From Dyadobacter linearis (lineage in GTDB: Bacteria; Bacteroidota; Bacteroidia; Cytophagales; Spirosomataceae), in contig NZ_CAJRAU010000008.1 of NCBI RefSeq assembly GCF_907165045.1, positions 62,001 to 126,000 on the forward strand: a stretch of 64,000 bases of DNA, given 5' to 3'. The translations under genes were made by a program, and so were the position numbers. Positions 42,997-52,111 of this stretch are shown here, in pieces. How positions within the stretch are numbered: position 1 is the first letter of the stretch; every line of letters starts with the position of its first letter. Below the pieces are notes generated by a model. It had not been told where the DNA came from. It made no database searches and was given only the letters and a program-made list of their open reading frames with translations.

Positions 42997-44484
42997 ATGA
43001 ATAGTCCGGTTGAAATTCCATTTAAAAATATCATTCTGCTCGACAGGCTTTCCGGTACGCCGGTTTATCTGCAAGTGGCTCATAAACTGATCAATGCGAT
43101 CCAGCGCGGGGTGCTGGCAAATGGCGCTAAACTTCCCGGAACGCGCTCGCTGGCCGAAATTCTGGAAGTGCACCGGAAGACCGTCGTGGCCGCCTATCAG
43201 GAGCTGGACGCCCAGGGCTGGATTGAAATGCGGCCGAATAAGGGTACCTATGTGACGTATTCATCAGAAAACAGGTACCCGGGGCTGAAAAATTTCCGGG
43301 CGGAAGATCTGATTAGTTACCCCCGCGAAACCGGTTTTGCATTTGAAAAAAGCATGCTGCTCGATCGTCCCGTTTCCGTTTCAAATGTTGATCTGGAATT
43401 TACAGACGGGCTGCCCGACGTGAGACTGGCACCGATGGACAAACTGGCAAAAGCCTATTCAGGTGTTTTGAGAAGAAAAAATAACCGCAAATACCTGGGC
43501 TATTCGCACGCAGAAGGTAATATATACTTCCGCGAAAAGCTTGCCGGATACCTCAACAATACCCGCGGGCTGCATATTAAAGCAGAAAATATCCTGACTA
43601 CCCGGGGAGTTCAAATGGGTATTTACCTTGCTTCGCAGCTGTTGATCAACAAAGGAGACCGAGTAGTCGTGGCTGATCTGAGTTATTACACGGCCAATAT
43701 GATTTTCCAAAAGGCCGGCGCACATATCCTTTCTGTTCCGGTCGACGAGCAGGGAATATCGGTAGATGCATTGCGGAAACTTTGCAAAACCACGCCGGTC
43801 CGCCTGCTCTATATTACGCCGCACCACCACTATCCCACCACCGTAACGCTTAGTGCCGAGCGGCGAATGGAATTGCTGGGTCTTTCGGTCAAATATGGAT
43901 TTATCATTCTGGAAGACGATCACGATTACGATTTTCACTATAACAGTAGTCCGGTGCTGCCGCTCGCGAGTGCCGATCGCGCTGGAATGGTGGTGTATGT
44001 GGGTTCATTTTGTAAGGCATTGGCGCCGGGGCTGCGGTCGGGCTACCTGGTTGCGCCGGCCGATCTGATCACTGAGCTGGGGAAGTTCAGGCGGATCATT
44101 GACCGGCAGGGGGATCTGATGATGGAGCAGGCACTGGGCGAATTGCTGGACGAAGGGGAAGTACAGCGGCATATCAAGAAGGCGCAAAAAGTGTATCACC
44201 AACGCCGCGATCTGCTGGAAACGCTGCTGAATACCCATTTAAGCGATTATCTCACATTCAAATCTCCCCCCGGCGGACTGGCTTTCTGGACGGAGTGGCG
44301 GAAGGATATTAACCTGATGCGCGTTAGCAAGGCTTGCCTGAAACGAAATCTGCATTTGCCGCAGACCTTACTTTTTCAAACCGGAAAATTAAGCGCGGTT
44401 CGGCTGGGATTCGGTAATATGGATGAGGATGAAATGCGCGAAGCGATCCTGATTCTGAGTGAAGTCGTGGCGCAGGAAAGCTGA
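42997..44484 (+). CDS. MocR-family GntR regulator with aminotransferase domain
   Basis: The 495-residue protein has an N-terminal GntR winged helix (PVYLQVAHKLINAIQRGVLA, KLPGTRSLAEILEVHRKTVV). A fold-type I aminotransferase domain follows with a PLP lysine in SFCKALAPGLRSGYL. MocR regulators often control vitamin B6 or amine metabolism. Short GTCCGG/CCGGA repeats lie at 42965-42969, 42982-42986 and 43004-43008 near the start and could be binding sites. The gene is divergent from the TonB receptor, whose regulation it may share (inference). Confidence 0.92.
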   Translation: MNSPVEIPFKNIILLDRLSGTPVYLQVAHKLINAIQRGVLANGAKLPGTRSLAEILEVHRKTVVAAYQELDAQGWIEMRPNKGTYVTYSSENRYPGLKNFRAEDLISYPRETGFAFEKSMLLDRPVSVSNVDLEFTDGLPDVRLAPMDKLAKAYSGVLRRKNNRKYLGYSHAEGNIYFREKLAGYLNNTRGLHIKAENILTTRGVQMGIYLASQLLINKGDRVVVADLSYYTANMIFQKAGAHILSVPVDEQGISVDALRKLCKTTPVRLLYITPHHHYPTTVTLSAERRMELLGLSVKYGFIILEDDHDYDFHYNSSPVLPLASADRAGMVVYVGSFCKALAPGLRSGYLVAPADLITELGKFRRIIDRQGDLMMEQALGELLDEGEVQRHIKKAQKVYHQRRDLLETLLNTHLSDYLTFKSPPGGLAFWTEWRKDINLMRVSKACLKRNLHLPQTLLFQTGKLSAVRLGFGNMDEDEMREAILILSEVVAQES

Positions 44485-44551
44485 GTTGGAATCCTGAATT
44501 ATTCAATTAATTTGTGATAAATTCATAAACCTGCCACGCAATTCCCCCGGT

Positions 44552-45895
44552 ATGAAAAAGAGAACATTTATCAAATTATCATCTGCATTCATGACAGCTC
44601 CACTGTTTTCACCACTCGAAGGATGGGCCGTAACCGGCGAAAAGCTAAAAAACTGGGCAGGTAACCTCGAGTATAGTACTGAAAAGCTGGATTCGGTGAA
44701 ATCGTTGCAGCAGGTGAAGGAAATAGTTGTCAAATATCCCAAGCTCAAAGTGCTCGGTACGCGGCATTGCTTCAATAATATCGCAGACACGAAAGACCAG
44801 TTTATATCTGTAGTTAATGCGGACGAGCAGGTTGTTTTAGACGAAAAAAACAAAACAGTTACTGTGAATGCCGGCCTGAAATATGGTCAGCTGAGCCCTG
44901 TCCTGCATAAAAAAGGATTTGCATTGCATAATCTCGCCTCGCTGCCGCATATTTCTGTAGCCGGCGCCTGCGCTACGGCTACGCACGGTTCGGGGGAGAA
45001 AAACGGGAATATGTCGACGGCGGTTGCTGCGATGGAGCTGGTTACCGCGAGCGGTGAAGTAGTCCAGTTAAGCAGAAAGAGCGATGGGGAGAAATTCAAT
45101 GCGGCGGTCGTAAACCTGGGTGCTTTGGGTGTCGTAACGCAGGTTACCCTCGATGTGCAGCCCACTTTTATGATGGGCCAATATGTGTACGAAAACCTGC
45201 CGCTCGACCAATTAAAGGAGCATTTTGATGCGATTGAATCTGCTGGGTACAGTGTCAGCCTTTTCACCAACTGGCAAAGTAACGCGATTCAGGAAGTGTG
45301 GGTAAAGTTCAAGGTCGGAGATAATGCTTTCAAAGCAGAAAAGGAATTTTTCGGGGCAAAACTCGCTACTAAAAACCTGCATCCGATCCCGCAACTTTCA
45401 GCTGAGAATTGTACCGAGCAAATGGGCGTGCCGGGTCCCTGGTACGATCGGATGCCGCATTTCAAAATGGGTTTCACGCCCAGCAGCGGAAAAGAGTTGC
45501 AGTCGGAATATTTCGTGCCGCGCAAAAATGCCGTGGAAGCTATTATGGCGATTTCCAAGTTAGGCAACCAGGTCGGCCCGCACCTTTTCACCTCCGAAAT
45601 CCGGACTATTGCGGCGGATGATTTATGGCTCAGTCCGTGTTATAAGCAAGATTCGGTCGCTATTCACTTTACCTGGAAACAGGAATGGGCGGCTGTGAGC
45701 AAGCTTTTGCCAGTTATCGAACGCGAACTTGCTCCGTTCAATGTCCGGCCGCATTGGGGGAAACTTTTTACGATTTCACCCGCTCTTCTTGAAAAACGGT
45801 ATGATAAACTGGCTGATTTCAGAAAGCTGGCGAGGGAATACGATCCGAAGGGAAAATTCGTCAATGACTTCCTGAAGCTGAACGTGTTCGGTTGA
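44552..45895 (+). CDS. FAD-linked oxidase of the alditol/aldonolactone type
   Basis: The 447-residue protein starts MKKRTFIKLSSAFMTAPLF, a Tat-like or Sec-like signal with only one Arg. The FAD domain has GTRHCFNNIADT near residues 71-82 (the His is a candidate for covalent FAD linkage) and VAGACATATHGSGEKNGNMS. The C-terminal ALO domain includes FNVRPHWGKLF. Relatives oxidise alditols or lactones with oxygen. It follows the MocR gene by 68 bp on the same strand; the link to its regulation is not shown. Substrate unknown. Confidence 0.87.
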   Translation: MKKRTFIKLSSAFMTAPLFSPLEGWAVTGEKLKNWAGNLEYSTEKLDSVKSLQQVKEIVVKYPKLKVLGTRHCFNNIADTKDQFISVVNADEQVVLDEKNKTVTVNAGLKYGQLSPVLHKKGFALHNLASLPHISVAGACATATHGSGEKNGNMSTAVAAMELVTASGEVVQLSRKSDGEKFNAAVVNLGALGVVTQVTLDVQPTFMMGQYVYENLPLDQLKEHFDAIESAGYSVSLFTNWQSNAIQEVWVKFKVGDNAFKAEKEFFGAKLATKNLHPIPQLSAENCTEQMGVPGPWYDRMPHFKMGFTPSSGKELQSEYFVPRKNAVEAIMAISKLGNQVGPHLFTSEIRTIAADDLWLSPCYKQDSVAIHFTWKQEWAAVSKLLPVIERELAPFNVRPHWGKLFTISPALLEKRYDKLADFRKLAREYDPKGKFVNDFLKLNVFG

Positions 45896-45986
45896 AACTT
45901 TCCTCGAATACGATGTAGAAACTGGCACGAATAGCGCGGCGTTTGCGTTCTTCAGTGTAGACATTTTGCGCTAATCAACATCTATA

Positions 45987-46661
45987 ATGGCAACAAAATT
46001 GAGAGAACTTCCGGCCGCTGCACAGGAGATTACCTCCGAAAAAATTACCGAATTATTCATGCATTACTGTTTGGAACACAACAAAAAGCCTGAGTCGGTG
46101 TATTTGTTCTGCAAGCAGAATGGAATTGTGGAAAAGGATTTTTATAAACATTTCTCGTCCATCGACGCGATTGAAAAAAGTGTATTCGTTAGCTTTCATA
46201 AGCTCGCTGTACAGCTAATGGATCAGAGTCAGGATACTGTATTACTGGGTTTTCAGGATAAGTTGCTGACTTACTATTACACTTATTTTGAGATACTTAC
46301 AGCGAATAGGAGCTATGTGATATTGGCTTTGAAAGACAATAAAAACAAGCTGGACAGTCTGATGAAGTTGAAAGAATTCCGGAAGGAATTTAAAGAATTC
46401 GTCAACCAGATCAGCACGGGATACCTCAAAATGAAGAGCGAAAGGATTCGCAGCGCACAACAGGACGCGTTGAACGAAGGCGCCTGGATCCAGTTTCTGG
46501 TGACGTTGCGATTCTGGCTTGACGACGAGTCGATCGGGTTTGAAAAAACAGACCTGTTTATCGAAAAGTCGCTCCGCGCCACATTCGACCTGATCGATAC
46601 TTCACCACTTGAAAGCATTATTGATTTTGGAAAATTTCTCATTAAAGAAAAGCTGCGGTAG
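45987..46661 (+). CDS. TetR-family regulator paired with an ABC1 kinase
   Basis: The 224-residue, mostly helical protein has an N-terminal HTH-like stretch, ITELFMHYCLEHNKKPESVY ... FYKHFSSIDAIEKSVF, matching the TetR recognition helix pattern. The C-terminal domain (VTLRFWLDDESIGFEKTDLF) is found in Bacteroidota members. It lies 2 bp before an ABC1-kinase gene, so the two are translated together. This gene order is repeated across Bacteroidota, and the pair probably acts as one unit; no ligand can be proposed. Confidence 0.82.
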   Translation: MATKLRELPAAAQEITSEKITELFMHYCLEHNKKPESVYLFCKQNGIVEKDFYKHFSSIDAIEKSVFVSFHKLAVQLMDQSQDTVLLGFQDKLLTYYYTYFEILTANRSYVILALKDNKNKLDSLMKLKEFRKEFKEFVNQISTGYLKMKSERIRSAQQDALNEGAWIQFLVTLRFWLDDESIGFEKTDLFIEKSLRATFDLIDTSPLESIIDFGKFLIKEKLR

Positions 46662-46663
46662 GA

Positions 46664-47965
46664 ATGGAGACAATTGATAGTATACCTACCTCGAAAATTC
46701 AGCGTGCCTCTAAATTGATCTCGACCGGCGTGAAAATCGGCGGGAATTATTTGAAGTATTATGGCGAGAAGATCACAAACCCGGAGTCGGCACGTGATAA
46801 TTTGAATACGAATAATGCGGAAGATATTTATGACGGTCTTAAAAACCTGAAAGGCAGTGCATTGAAATTGGCTCAAATGCTAAGTATGGAGAAGAATTTC
46901 CTTCCTCAGGCTTATGTGGAGAAGTTTTCGCTGTCGCAGTTTTCGGTACCGCCGCTTTCTGCTCCGCTGGTTGTGAAAACGTTCCGTAAATATTTTGGTA
47001 AATCTCCACTTGACCTTTTTGACTCTTTCGACGCAAACGCGATTAATGCCGCGAGCATCGGGCAGGTGCATAAAGCTACGCTTGGAGATAAACAATTGGC
47101 AGTAAAAATCCAGTATCCCGGCGTTGCGGAAAGTATTTCAACAGACCTTGCCTTGGTGAAGCCGATCGCAATGCGGATGTTCAATATTCAGGCAAAAGAT
47201 TCGGATAAGTATTTCAAAGAGGTTGAGACCAAGCTGACGGAAGAAACCAATTACATTCTGGAAATTGCGCAAAGTGCTGAAATAGCAGAGGCTTGTGCCC
47301 ACATTCCAAATCTTCGTTTTCCGGTTTACTATCCCGAATATTCCTGCGAAAGGGTTATTACGATGGATTGGATGCAGGGAAGGCATTTGTCGGAGTTCAC
47401 GAAGACTAATCAGGACCAGCATTTAGCCAATAAAATAGGGCAGGCGCTTTGGGACTTTTATATGTTCCAGGTACATCAGCTGCGAAAAGTCCACGCAGAT
47501 CCGCACCCCGGCAATTTCCTGATCGACGACCAGGATAATTTGATTGCAATTGATTTTGGCTGTATTAAAGAGATTCCTGAATCGTTTTACATGCCATATT
47601 TCGATCTGGCCGAGCCTGAAAATCTGAACGATCCGCTGATCTATAATAAAAGGCTCATGGAACTGGAAATCCTGACACCAAAGGATACAGAAAAGGAGAT
47701 CATCTATTTTTCAAATCTCTTCAAAGACGTACTTGGACTTCTGACACAGCCATTTAACTCGGATACATTTGATTTTTCAGACGAAACGTTCTTCCTGAAA
47801 CTGGCCGCATTAGGTGAGAAATACGCCAACGATAAAGAACTTCGCAAAATGAATATGAACCGCGGATCCAAGCATTTCATTTATATGAACAGGACGTTTT
47901 TCGGTCTATTCAGCCTGCTGCACGATTTGAAGGCGACAGTGGAAACGAAGCAGCTAGCGGTTTGA
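46664..47965 (+). CDS. ABC1/UbiB-family atypical kinase
   Basis: The 433-residue protein has the KxGQ-like motif LKLAQMLSME near residues 66-75, AASIGQVHKATLGDKQLAVK (about 127-146, ATP-binding lysine), HADPHPGNFLI (about 274-284, catalytic loop) and AIDFGCIKEIPE (metal-binding Asp). The family acts in ubiquinone or lipid metabolism; this type has no proven substrate. It forms a two-gene unit with the TetR regulator. A strong terminator follows. Confidence 0.9.
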   Translation: METIDSIPTSKIQRASKLISTGVKIGGNYLKYYGEKITNPESARDNLNTNNAEDIYDGLKNLKGSALKLAQMLSMEKNFLPQAYVEKFSLSQFSVPPLSAPLVVKTFRKYFGKSPLDLFDSFDANAINAASIGQVHKATLGDKQLAVKIQYPGVAESISTDLALVKPIAMRMFNIQAKDSDKYFKEVETKLTEETNYILEIAQSAEIAEACAHIPNLRFPVYYPEYSCERVITMDWMQGRHLSEFTKTNQDQHLANKIGQALWDFYMFQVHQLRKVHADPHPGNFLIDDQDNLIAIDFGCIKEIPESFYMPYFDLAEPENLNDPLIYNKRLMELEILTPKDTEKEIIYFSNLFKDVLGLLTQPFNSDTFDFSDETFFLKLAALGEKYANDKELRKMNMNRGSKHFIYMNRTFFGLFSLLHDLKATVETKQLAV

Positions 47966-47985
47966 TAATTGATATTGTCCTATTA

Positions 47986-48017
47986 AAAAATGGCAGACCG
48001 GGAGGTCTGCCATTTTT
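47986..48017 (+). terminator. Rho-independent terminator after the ABC1 kinase gene
   Basis: AAAAATGGCAGACC (47986-47999) and GGTCTGCCATTTTT (48004-48017) pair perfectly around a 4-base loop. The stem ends in a T run, and the mirrored A run lets it also work in reverse. Confidence 0.92.
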
Positions 48018-48101
48018 GTTATACTTGAATTCAGATTTTCTAAAATATGTTTAACTTTAATAAATAGCCATCATGACGTCACACACACTTTCGCGGACAT
48101 T

Positions 48102-48410
48102 ATGGTCGTGATCAGTTACAAATTGATCAGGGAGTTTACAGTACGTTATCCAGATTCAGCTAATGCCTTAAATACCTGGTTTAAAACATCAGAAAAGGCA
48201 AACTGGTCAAATTTTCATCAATTAAAAGCAGATTTCAATTCGGTCGACGCCGTCGGAAATGATAGATACGTATTTAACATAAAGGGAAACAATTATCGGC
48301 TAATAGCCCTTATCAACTTTAGTATCAGAACTATTTATCTATTGTTTATTGGGACGCATGATGAATACGATAAAATAGATGCCTCAACAATTAAGCTCAG
48401 AAAAAAATGA
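48102..48410 (+). CDS. HigB-like type II toxin (RelE superfamily)
   Basis: The 102-residue protein has the HigB pattern LIREFTVRYPDSANALNTWF near the N-terminus, VDAVGNDRYVFNIKGNNYRLIALINF and a C-terminal IYLLFIGTHDEYDKI. These toxins are ribosome-dependent mRNA endonucleases. The gene overlaps the downstream small gene by 4 bp (ATGA), which is the usual toxin-first order of higBA. It is preceded by a strong terminator, so it should have its own promoter. Confidence 0.88.
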   Translation: MVVISYKLIREFTVRYPDSANALNTWFKTSEKANWSNFHQLKADFNSVDAVGNDRYVFNIKGNNYRLIALINFSIRTIYLLFIGTHDEYDKIDASTIKLRKK

Positions 48411-48610
48411 ATAGTACCTACATAAAAATAGACACCGAGCCAGAGTATGACCGTATTATGGAGGAGATATTGGTCTTAATGAATAAAGGCGAGGTCAATC
48501 TTTCCGAGGCGGAAATGCAGAAGATACGCAAAATGGCACTTGCGGCAGAAGCTTATGAGAGAGAGCATTATTATATTAAGCCTCCCAAAGCCCTGCAAGG
48601 TATGATCTAG
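48407..48610 (+). CDS. Short HigA-like antitoxin lacking an HTH domain
   Basis: The 67-residue protein (MNSTYIKIDTEPEYDRIMEE...) matches only the N-terminal toxin-binding part of Bacteroidota HigA antitoxins. It has the typical acidic EPEYDRIMEEI start and the YEREHYYIKPP end. Full antitoxins usually continue with an Xre-type helix-turn-helix of about 50 residues. Here the frame stops at 48610, 32 bp before the convergent VOC gene, with no room for that domain. It may still neutralise the toxin but could not repress its own promoter. Truncation or a naturally short form are both possible. Confidence 0.72.
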   Translation: MNSTYIKIDTEPEYDRIMEEILVLMNKGEVNLSEAEMQKIRKMALAAEAYEREHYYIKPPKALQGMI

Positions 48611-48642
48611 ACGCCGATTTCATTCCGAAAACACATCTAACC

Positions 48643-49017
48643 CTATTCCATCGTAAACTCTGGGTTATAGATCAACCCAATTACATTACCCCAGGGGTCG
48701 AGCACGGAGGCTACTACGATATCGCCGCCGACATTCGTGGGCTCTTCGTGGGGCGTGGCGCCGAGGCTGATCAGTCTGTCAAACTCCTGCTCTGCGTTTT
48801 CTACCCCCCAATAGGTTACTACATTCGCTATCTTTCCAGACATTTCTGCCTCTTCCGGCTGCAAGCCTAACTCGTAACCGGCGATATTGAACCCGACGTA
48901 AAACGGCTCGTCGAAATACGGCGCGGTTTCGAATGCTTCCGTGTACCAGGCTTTTGCTTTTTCAATGTCGGGGACTTTGTAAATGGTAGTCCGGAGACCG
49001 AGGAATTTATTTGCCAT
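48643..49017 (-). CDS. VOC (glyoxalase/bleomycin-resistance) family protein
   Basis: The 124-residue protein has two beta-alpha-beta-beta-beta modules: LRTTIYKVPDIEKAKAWYTE and VVTYWGVENAEQEFDRLIS. VVASVLDPWGNVIGLIYNP is the typical last strand. The function is not specified by sequence. It is the last gene of a likely operon with the GNAT and DUF72 genes. Confidence 0.88.
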   Translation of the reverse strand: MANKFLGLRTTIYKVPDIEKAKAWYTEAFETAPYFDEPFYVGFNIAGYELGLQPEEAEMSGKIANVVTYWGVENAEQEFDRLISLGATPHEEPTNVGGDIVVASVLDPWGNVIGLIYNPEFTME

Positions 49018-49029
49018 TTGCTTGGTTTT

Positions 49030-49497
49030 TTACGATTTCAAATCCTTTTGCATACATACACTATAATCGGATACTGCTAAAATCGGGTCGGTAACCGGCT
49101 TGTAACCTAGCTTTTTATACAATGCTATTGCCTGTGGTTGCCCCTTGCCGGTTTCAAGAAACGCAGTATTATATCCCAATTCCAGTGCCCACTTCTCTAT
49201 CTCAGCTACCAGAGCAGAAGCAATACCGCGACCGCGAAAGTCGGGCTCCACATACATCCGTTTAAGCTCTATTGTGTTTTCATTCAGTATCTTAAAACAG
49301 CCGCAAGCGGCAAGGTGACTTTCGGAATAGGCAAGTAAAACCGTATTTAAACCTACAATCCTGTTGTACTCCTCAAAATCCTCCTTTTTAGTATTATATA
49401 TCCGGCAAAGCTCATCGTCCAGCTTGTCCGTCAATGCTTTAAAGTCAGGATTTTCGCTATTTGTCCTGATTAGCCCGGTCATTTGTTCAGAATTCAA
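49030..49497 (-). CDS. GNAT-family N-acetyltransferase
   Basis: The 155-residue protein has the acetyl-CoA motif ELKRMYVEPDFRGRGIASALVAE (about 93-115), followed by GYNTAFLETGKGQPQAIALYKKLGY. The substrate is unknown. The start overlaps the upstream DUF72 gene's stop by 4 bp. Confidence 0.9.
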   Translation of the reverse strand: MNSEQMTGLIRTNSENPDFKALTDKLDDELCRIYNTKKEDFEEYNRIVGLNTVLLAYSESHLAACGCFKILNENTIELKRMYVEPDFRGRGIASALVAEIEKWALELGYNTAFLETGKGQPQAIALYKKLGYKPVTDPILAVSDYSVCMQKDLKS

Positions 49498-50390
49498 AGC
49501 AGCTTAATCTGCCCGGCATTCTTCGGGTCAATAGGTACGTGCAGGTTCATCCCCAGCTCGTCGTTAAATTTCCTGATCAGGTAACCCGATAAAAAGGGCG
49601 AGGCTTCTTCGTGGTTTTGATGGACGAAAAAGTAGATTTTTTCAATACCTTCAGCTACCCACACTTTTATCCTTTCAAACCACTCGTCGAGCCTCGTATA
49701 ATCAGAATCCACATTGGCGCCATTATAACGGATAAATGCAATAGGCGTAGTCAAACGCATGTGCAATAGGTCCCTGCGCCCGGCTGCGTCAGTGATGATG
49801 TGCGTGATATTATTTTTTTCGAGCACTTCGTAAAACTCCGTGTTGTCAAATGTGCCATCGTACCAGCCGGTGTGCCGCAATTCCAGTGCAAGCGGAAAGC
49901 CCGACGGCCACTCTTCCAGATATGCTTTGAGTGCCTCCCAGTTCTTGGGGCCAAAATTATCCGGCATTTGCAGAAACAGCATTCCCAGTTTTTCCTGTAA
50001 ATGCGAAATCCCGTCTAGGTACACGTCAGTTTGTTCCTTTGCTTCTTTCAGCCTTTTCCAATGACTTACACCCTGGTGTATCTTGGGAAAAAACTTGAAA
50101 CCCGGGGTAGTTTTATTGTACCAGCCTTCGATGGTTTCAACGGGGAAGTTATTATAAAATGTGGCATTCAGCTCGATACTGTTGAACTGCGTCGCATAGT
50201 AGCCCAGCTCGTCTTTGGTCCCTTTCGGGTAGAAGGTTTTCAGGTCCGTTTTATTCCATTTGGCGCAGCCGATACAAATTTCGGGGTTGCCCTCGCCTTT
50301 TGCATTGGCAAAAATAATTTTGGTGCCAGGTGCATCGGGCGGCAGCGTGAAATCGATTTCTGCGGGATTGTCAACTTTTCCGAATTTCAT
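49494..50390 (-). CDS. DUF72 (YecE-like) protein
   Basis: The 298-residue TIM-barrel-like protein has the DUF72 hallmarks ICIGCAKWNKTDLKTFYP, YATQFNSIELNATFYNNFP, FKFFPKIHQGVSHW, LFLQMPDNFGPKNWEALKAY and LALELRHTGWYD. The family has no proven activity. It overlaps the GNAT gene by 4 bp and lies 45 bp after a cupin gene on the same strand. Confidence 0.92.
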   Translation of the reverse strand: MKFGKVDNPAEIDFTLPPDAPGTKIIFANAKGEGNPEICIGCAKWNKTDLKTFYPKGTKDELGYYATQFNSIELNATFYNNFPVETIEGWYNKTTPGFKFFPKIHQGVSHWKRLKEAKEQTDVYLDGISHLQEKLGMLFLQMPDNFGPKNWEALKAYLEEWPSGFPLALELRHTGWYDGTFDNTEFYEVLEKNNITHIITDAAGRRDLLHMRLTTPIAFIRYNGANVDSDYTRLDEWFERIKVWVAEGIEKIYFFVHQNHEEASPFLSGYLIRKFNDELGMNLHVPIDPKNAGQIKLL

Positions 50391-50435
50391 ATGATAGCCT
50401 GAATTTTGTCAAAACAATGAAAAGCCTTTCTATTT

Positions 50436-50951
50436 TTATCTCCCAAAATCATCCTGAACACGCACAATATCGTCTTCATCAGAAGGATTGGCAGGATCTG
50501 TATGTTGCCAGATCTCAGCTACGAAACCCCATTCATTTACACCAACCAACCGGTGGCGCTCGCCTTTTTTCAGGTCAACAACAGTTCCGATCGGTAATTG
50601 CTGCAATTCGGTTTCTTCGTCGGTATCACTAATCACGATTCCTGCATTTCCTCCTATTACTTTCCAGATCTCAGCGCGGCGGTGGTGATATTGCCACGAA
50701 AGGCGCTTGTTTGGAGCCACTACCAGAATTTTGGGACTCAATTTTTCGTAGCCTGCGAAGTCTTCCAGTGACAAATGCGGGAAAAAAGTCGAAATGAATT
50801 GTGGCGCCTGACTTTCGTCTAAAACAAAAAAGCCGCCCCAGGGCCGAAAATGATCTTTGCTGACAACCGTGAAGCCCTGCTCGTCGATAAACTGCTGAAC
50901 TTTTGCAAAAACGACATCTTTGTCCGCATCGGCTGTGAATGATTGTATCAT
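50436..50951 (-). CDS. Cupin protein, mannose-6-phosphate isomerase type II-like
   Basis: The 171-residue protein starts at the ATG at 50951 (MIQSFTADADKDVVFAKVQQ); a longer frame from 51005 has an unlikely leader. It carries the cupin motif RPWGGFFVLDES, LSWQYHHRRAEIWKVIGGNA (metal-binding His pair and Glu) and LKKGERHRLVGVNEWGFVAEIW. It resembles the C-terminal cupin domain of type II mannose-6-phosphate isomerases but is not proven to have that activity. It is the first gene of the cluster leading to DUF72, GNAT and VOC. Confidence 0.8.
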   Translation of the reverse strand: MIQSFTADADKDVVFAKVQQFIDEQGFTVVSKDHFRPWGGFFVLDESQAPQFISTFFPHLSLEDFAGYEKLSPKILVVAPNKRLSWQYHHRRAEIWKVIGGNAGIVISDTDEETELQQLPIGTVVDLKKGERHRLVGVNEWGFVAEIWQHTDPANPSDEDDIVRVQDDFGR

Positions 50952-51163
50952 ATTAAAGGGAAATAACGTAGATAAGGTGAATTTCAAAATTAGAACAAAA
51001 AACAAAAAGTCAACCTAAAAATTACTGTGTGACAGGTTGAGCTAACCTTCGGTAAAATCTGCTTATTGGCACTATTTAAATATTTTATAGCTATAAATTA
51101 TTGGCGCTGCCTGATACAATTTAAACTGTTATTGGTAAATTTATATATTGTAAGCCCAGGTCT

Positions 51164-52048
51164 ATGAATGAAATTTACCGCGAGATCACCCCTTTGACGC
51201 AATACGACTGTTTTACGGTATTTACAAGAAGTAAGACAGTTTTTGACTTTCCATTACATACGCACGAAGAGTTCGAGCTGAATCTGATCCTGTCCGGGCG
51301 CGGCGTCAAGCGCATTGTGGGCGACCATAGTGAGGTGATCGATAATGCAGAACTGGTACTGGTAGGAAATAACCTCCCGCACGGCTGGCTTACGCACAGC
51401 TATAAATGGGAGGAGGGAATGCCGGAAGTGAAGGAGATTACGGTGCAGTTTCACAAAGATCTTTTTGACGAAAAATTCCTGAAACGGAACCAACTGTTTT
51501 TCGTCCGGTCGCTGCTGGAAAAATCGGCGAAAGGGATAGCTTTTTCAAAAGATACGATTGAAAGGATATTGCCACGGTTCCAGGCCTTGGAACAAAAAAG
51601 TGGGTTCGATTCGATATTGGAACTGATGTCAATCCTGCATGATCTGTCCGTTTCGCGCAATATGCGGACACTTTCAAAAGGTACTTTCACCGATGATACC
51701 ATCAATTTCAACAGCCGGCGGATTGAGAAGGTATTTGTTTTTATGCGGGATAACTATGACAAGGAAATTGATCTCGACGCTGTGTCGAAGCTGGCAGGTA
51801 TGTCTGAGGTTTCTTTCAGCCGGTTTATCAAGAAAAGAACCGGGAAGACTTTTATCGAGAGTTTGAACGAGATCAGACTGGGGCACGCGTCGCGGTATTT
51901 GATCAACACCAGTAATACAGTTTCCGAAATCGCCTACAAATGCGGGTTCAATAACCTGTCCTATTTTAACCGGATATTCAAAAGTAAAAACGGCTGCACA
52001 CCGAAGGAGTTTCGGGAGAATTACTCGGGGACTCGGACGTTTGTTTAG
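51164..52048 (+). CDS. AraC-family regulator with N-terminal cupin
   Basis: The 294-residue protein has a cupin-like effector domain (FDFPLHTHEEFELNLIL, with HTHEEFELN near residue 29) and two HTH motifs near the C-terminus: LDAVSKLAGMSEVSFSRFIK and VSEIAYKCGFNNLSYFNRIF. AraC regulators of this type respond to small sugars or metabolites. It is divergent from the cupin cluster (213-bp gap to the 50951 start) and may control it. Confidence 0.92.
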   Translation: MNEIYREITPLTQYDCFTVFTRSKTVFDFPLHTHEEFELNLILSGRGVKRIVGDHSEVIDNAELVLVGNNLPHGWLTHSYKWEEGMPEVKEITVQFHKDLFDEKFLKRNQLFFVRSLLEKSAKGIAFSKDTIERILPRFQALEQKSGFDSILELMSILHDLSVSRNMRTLSKGTFTDDTINFNSRRIEKVFVFMRDNYDKEIDLDAVSKLAGMSEVSFSRFIKKRTGKTFIESLNEIRLGHASRYLINTSNTVSEIAYKCGFNNLSYFNRIFKSKNGCTPKEFRENYSGTRTFV

Positions 52049-52111
52049 GGTTTATGAGTATAGAGTTTGTAGTTCGGAGTAGTTCTGTGTGGTTCGGGGT
52101 AGGTGAGAGTT

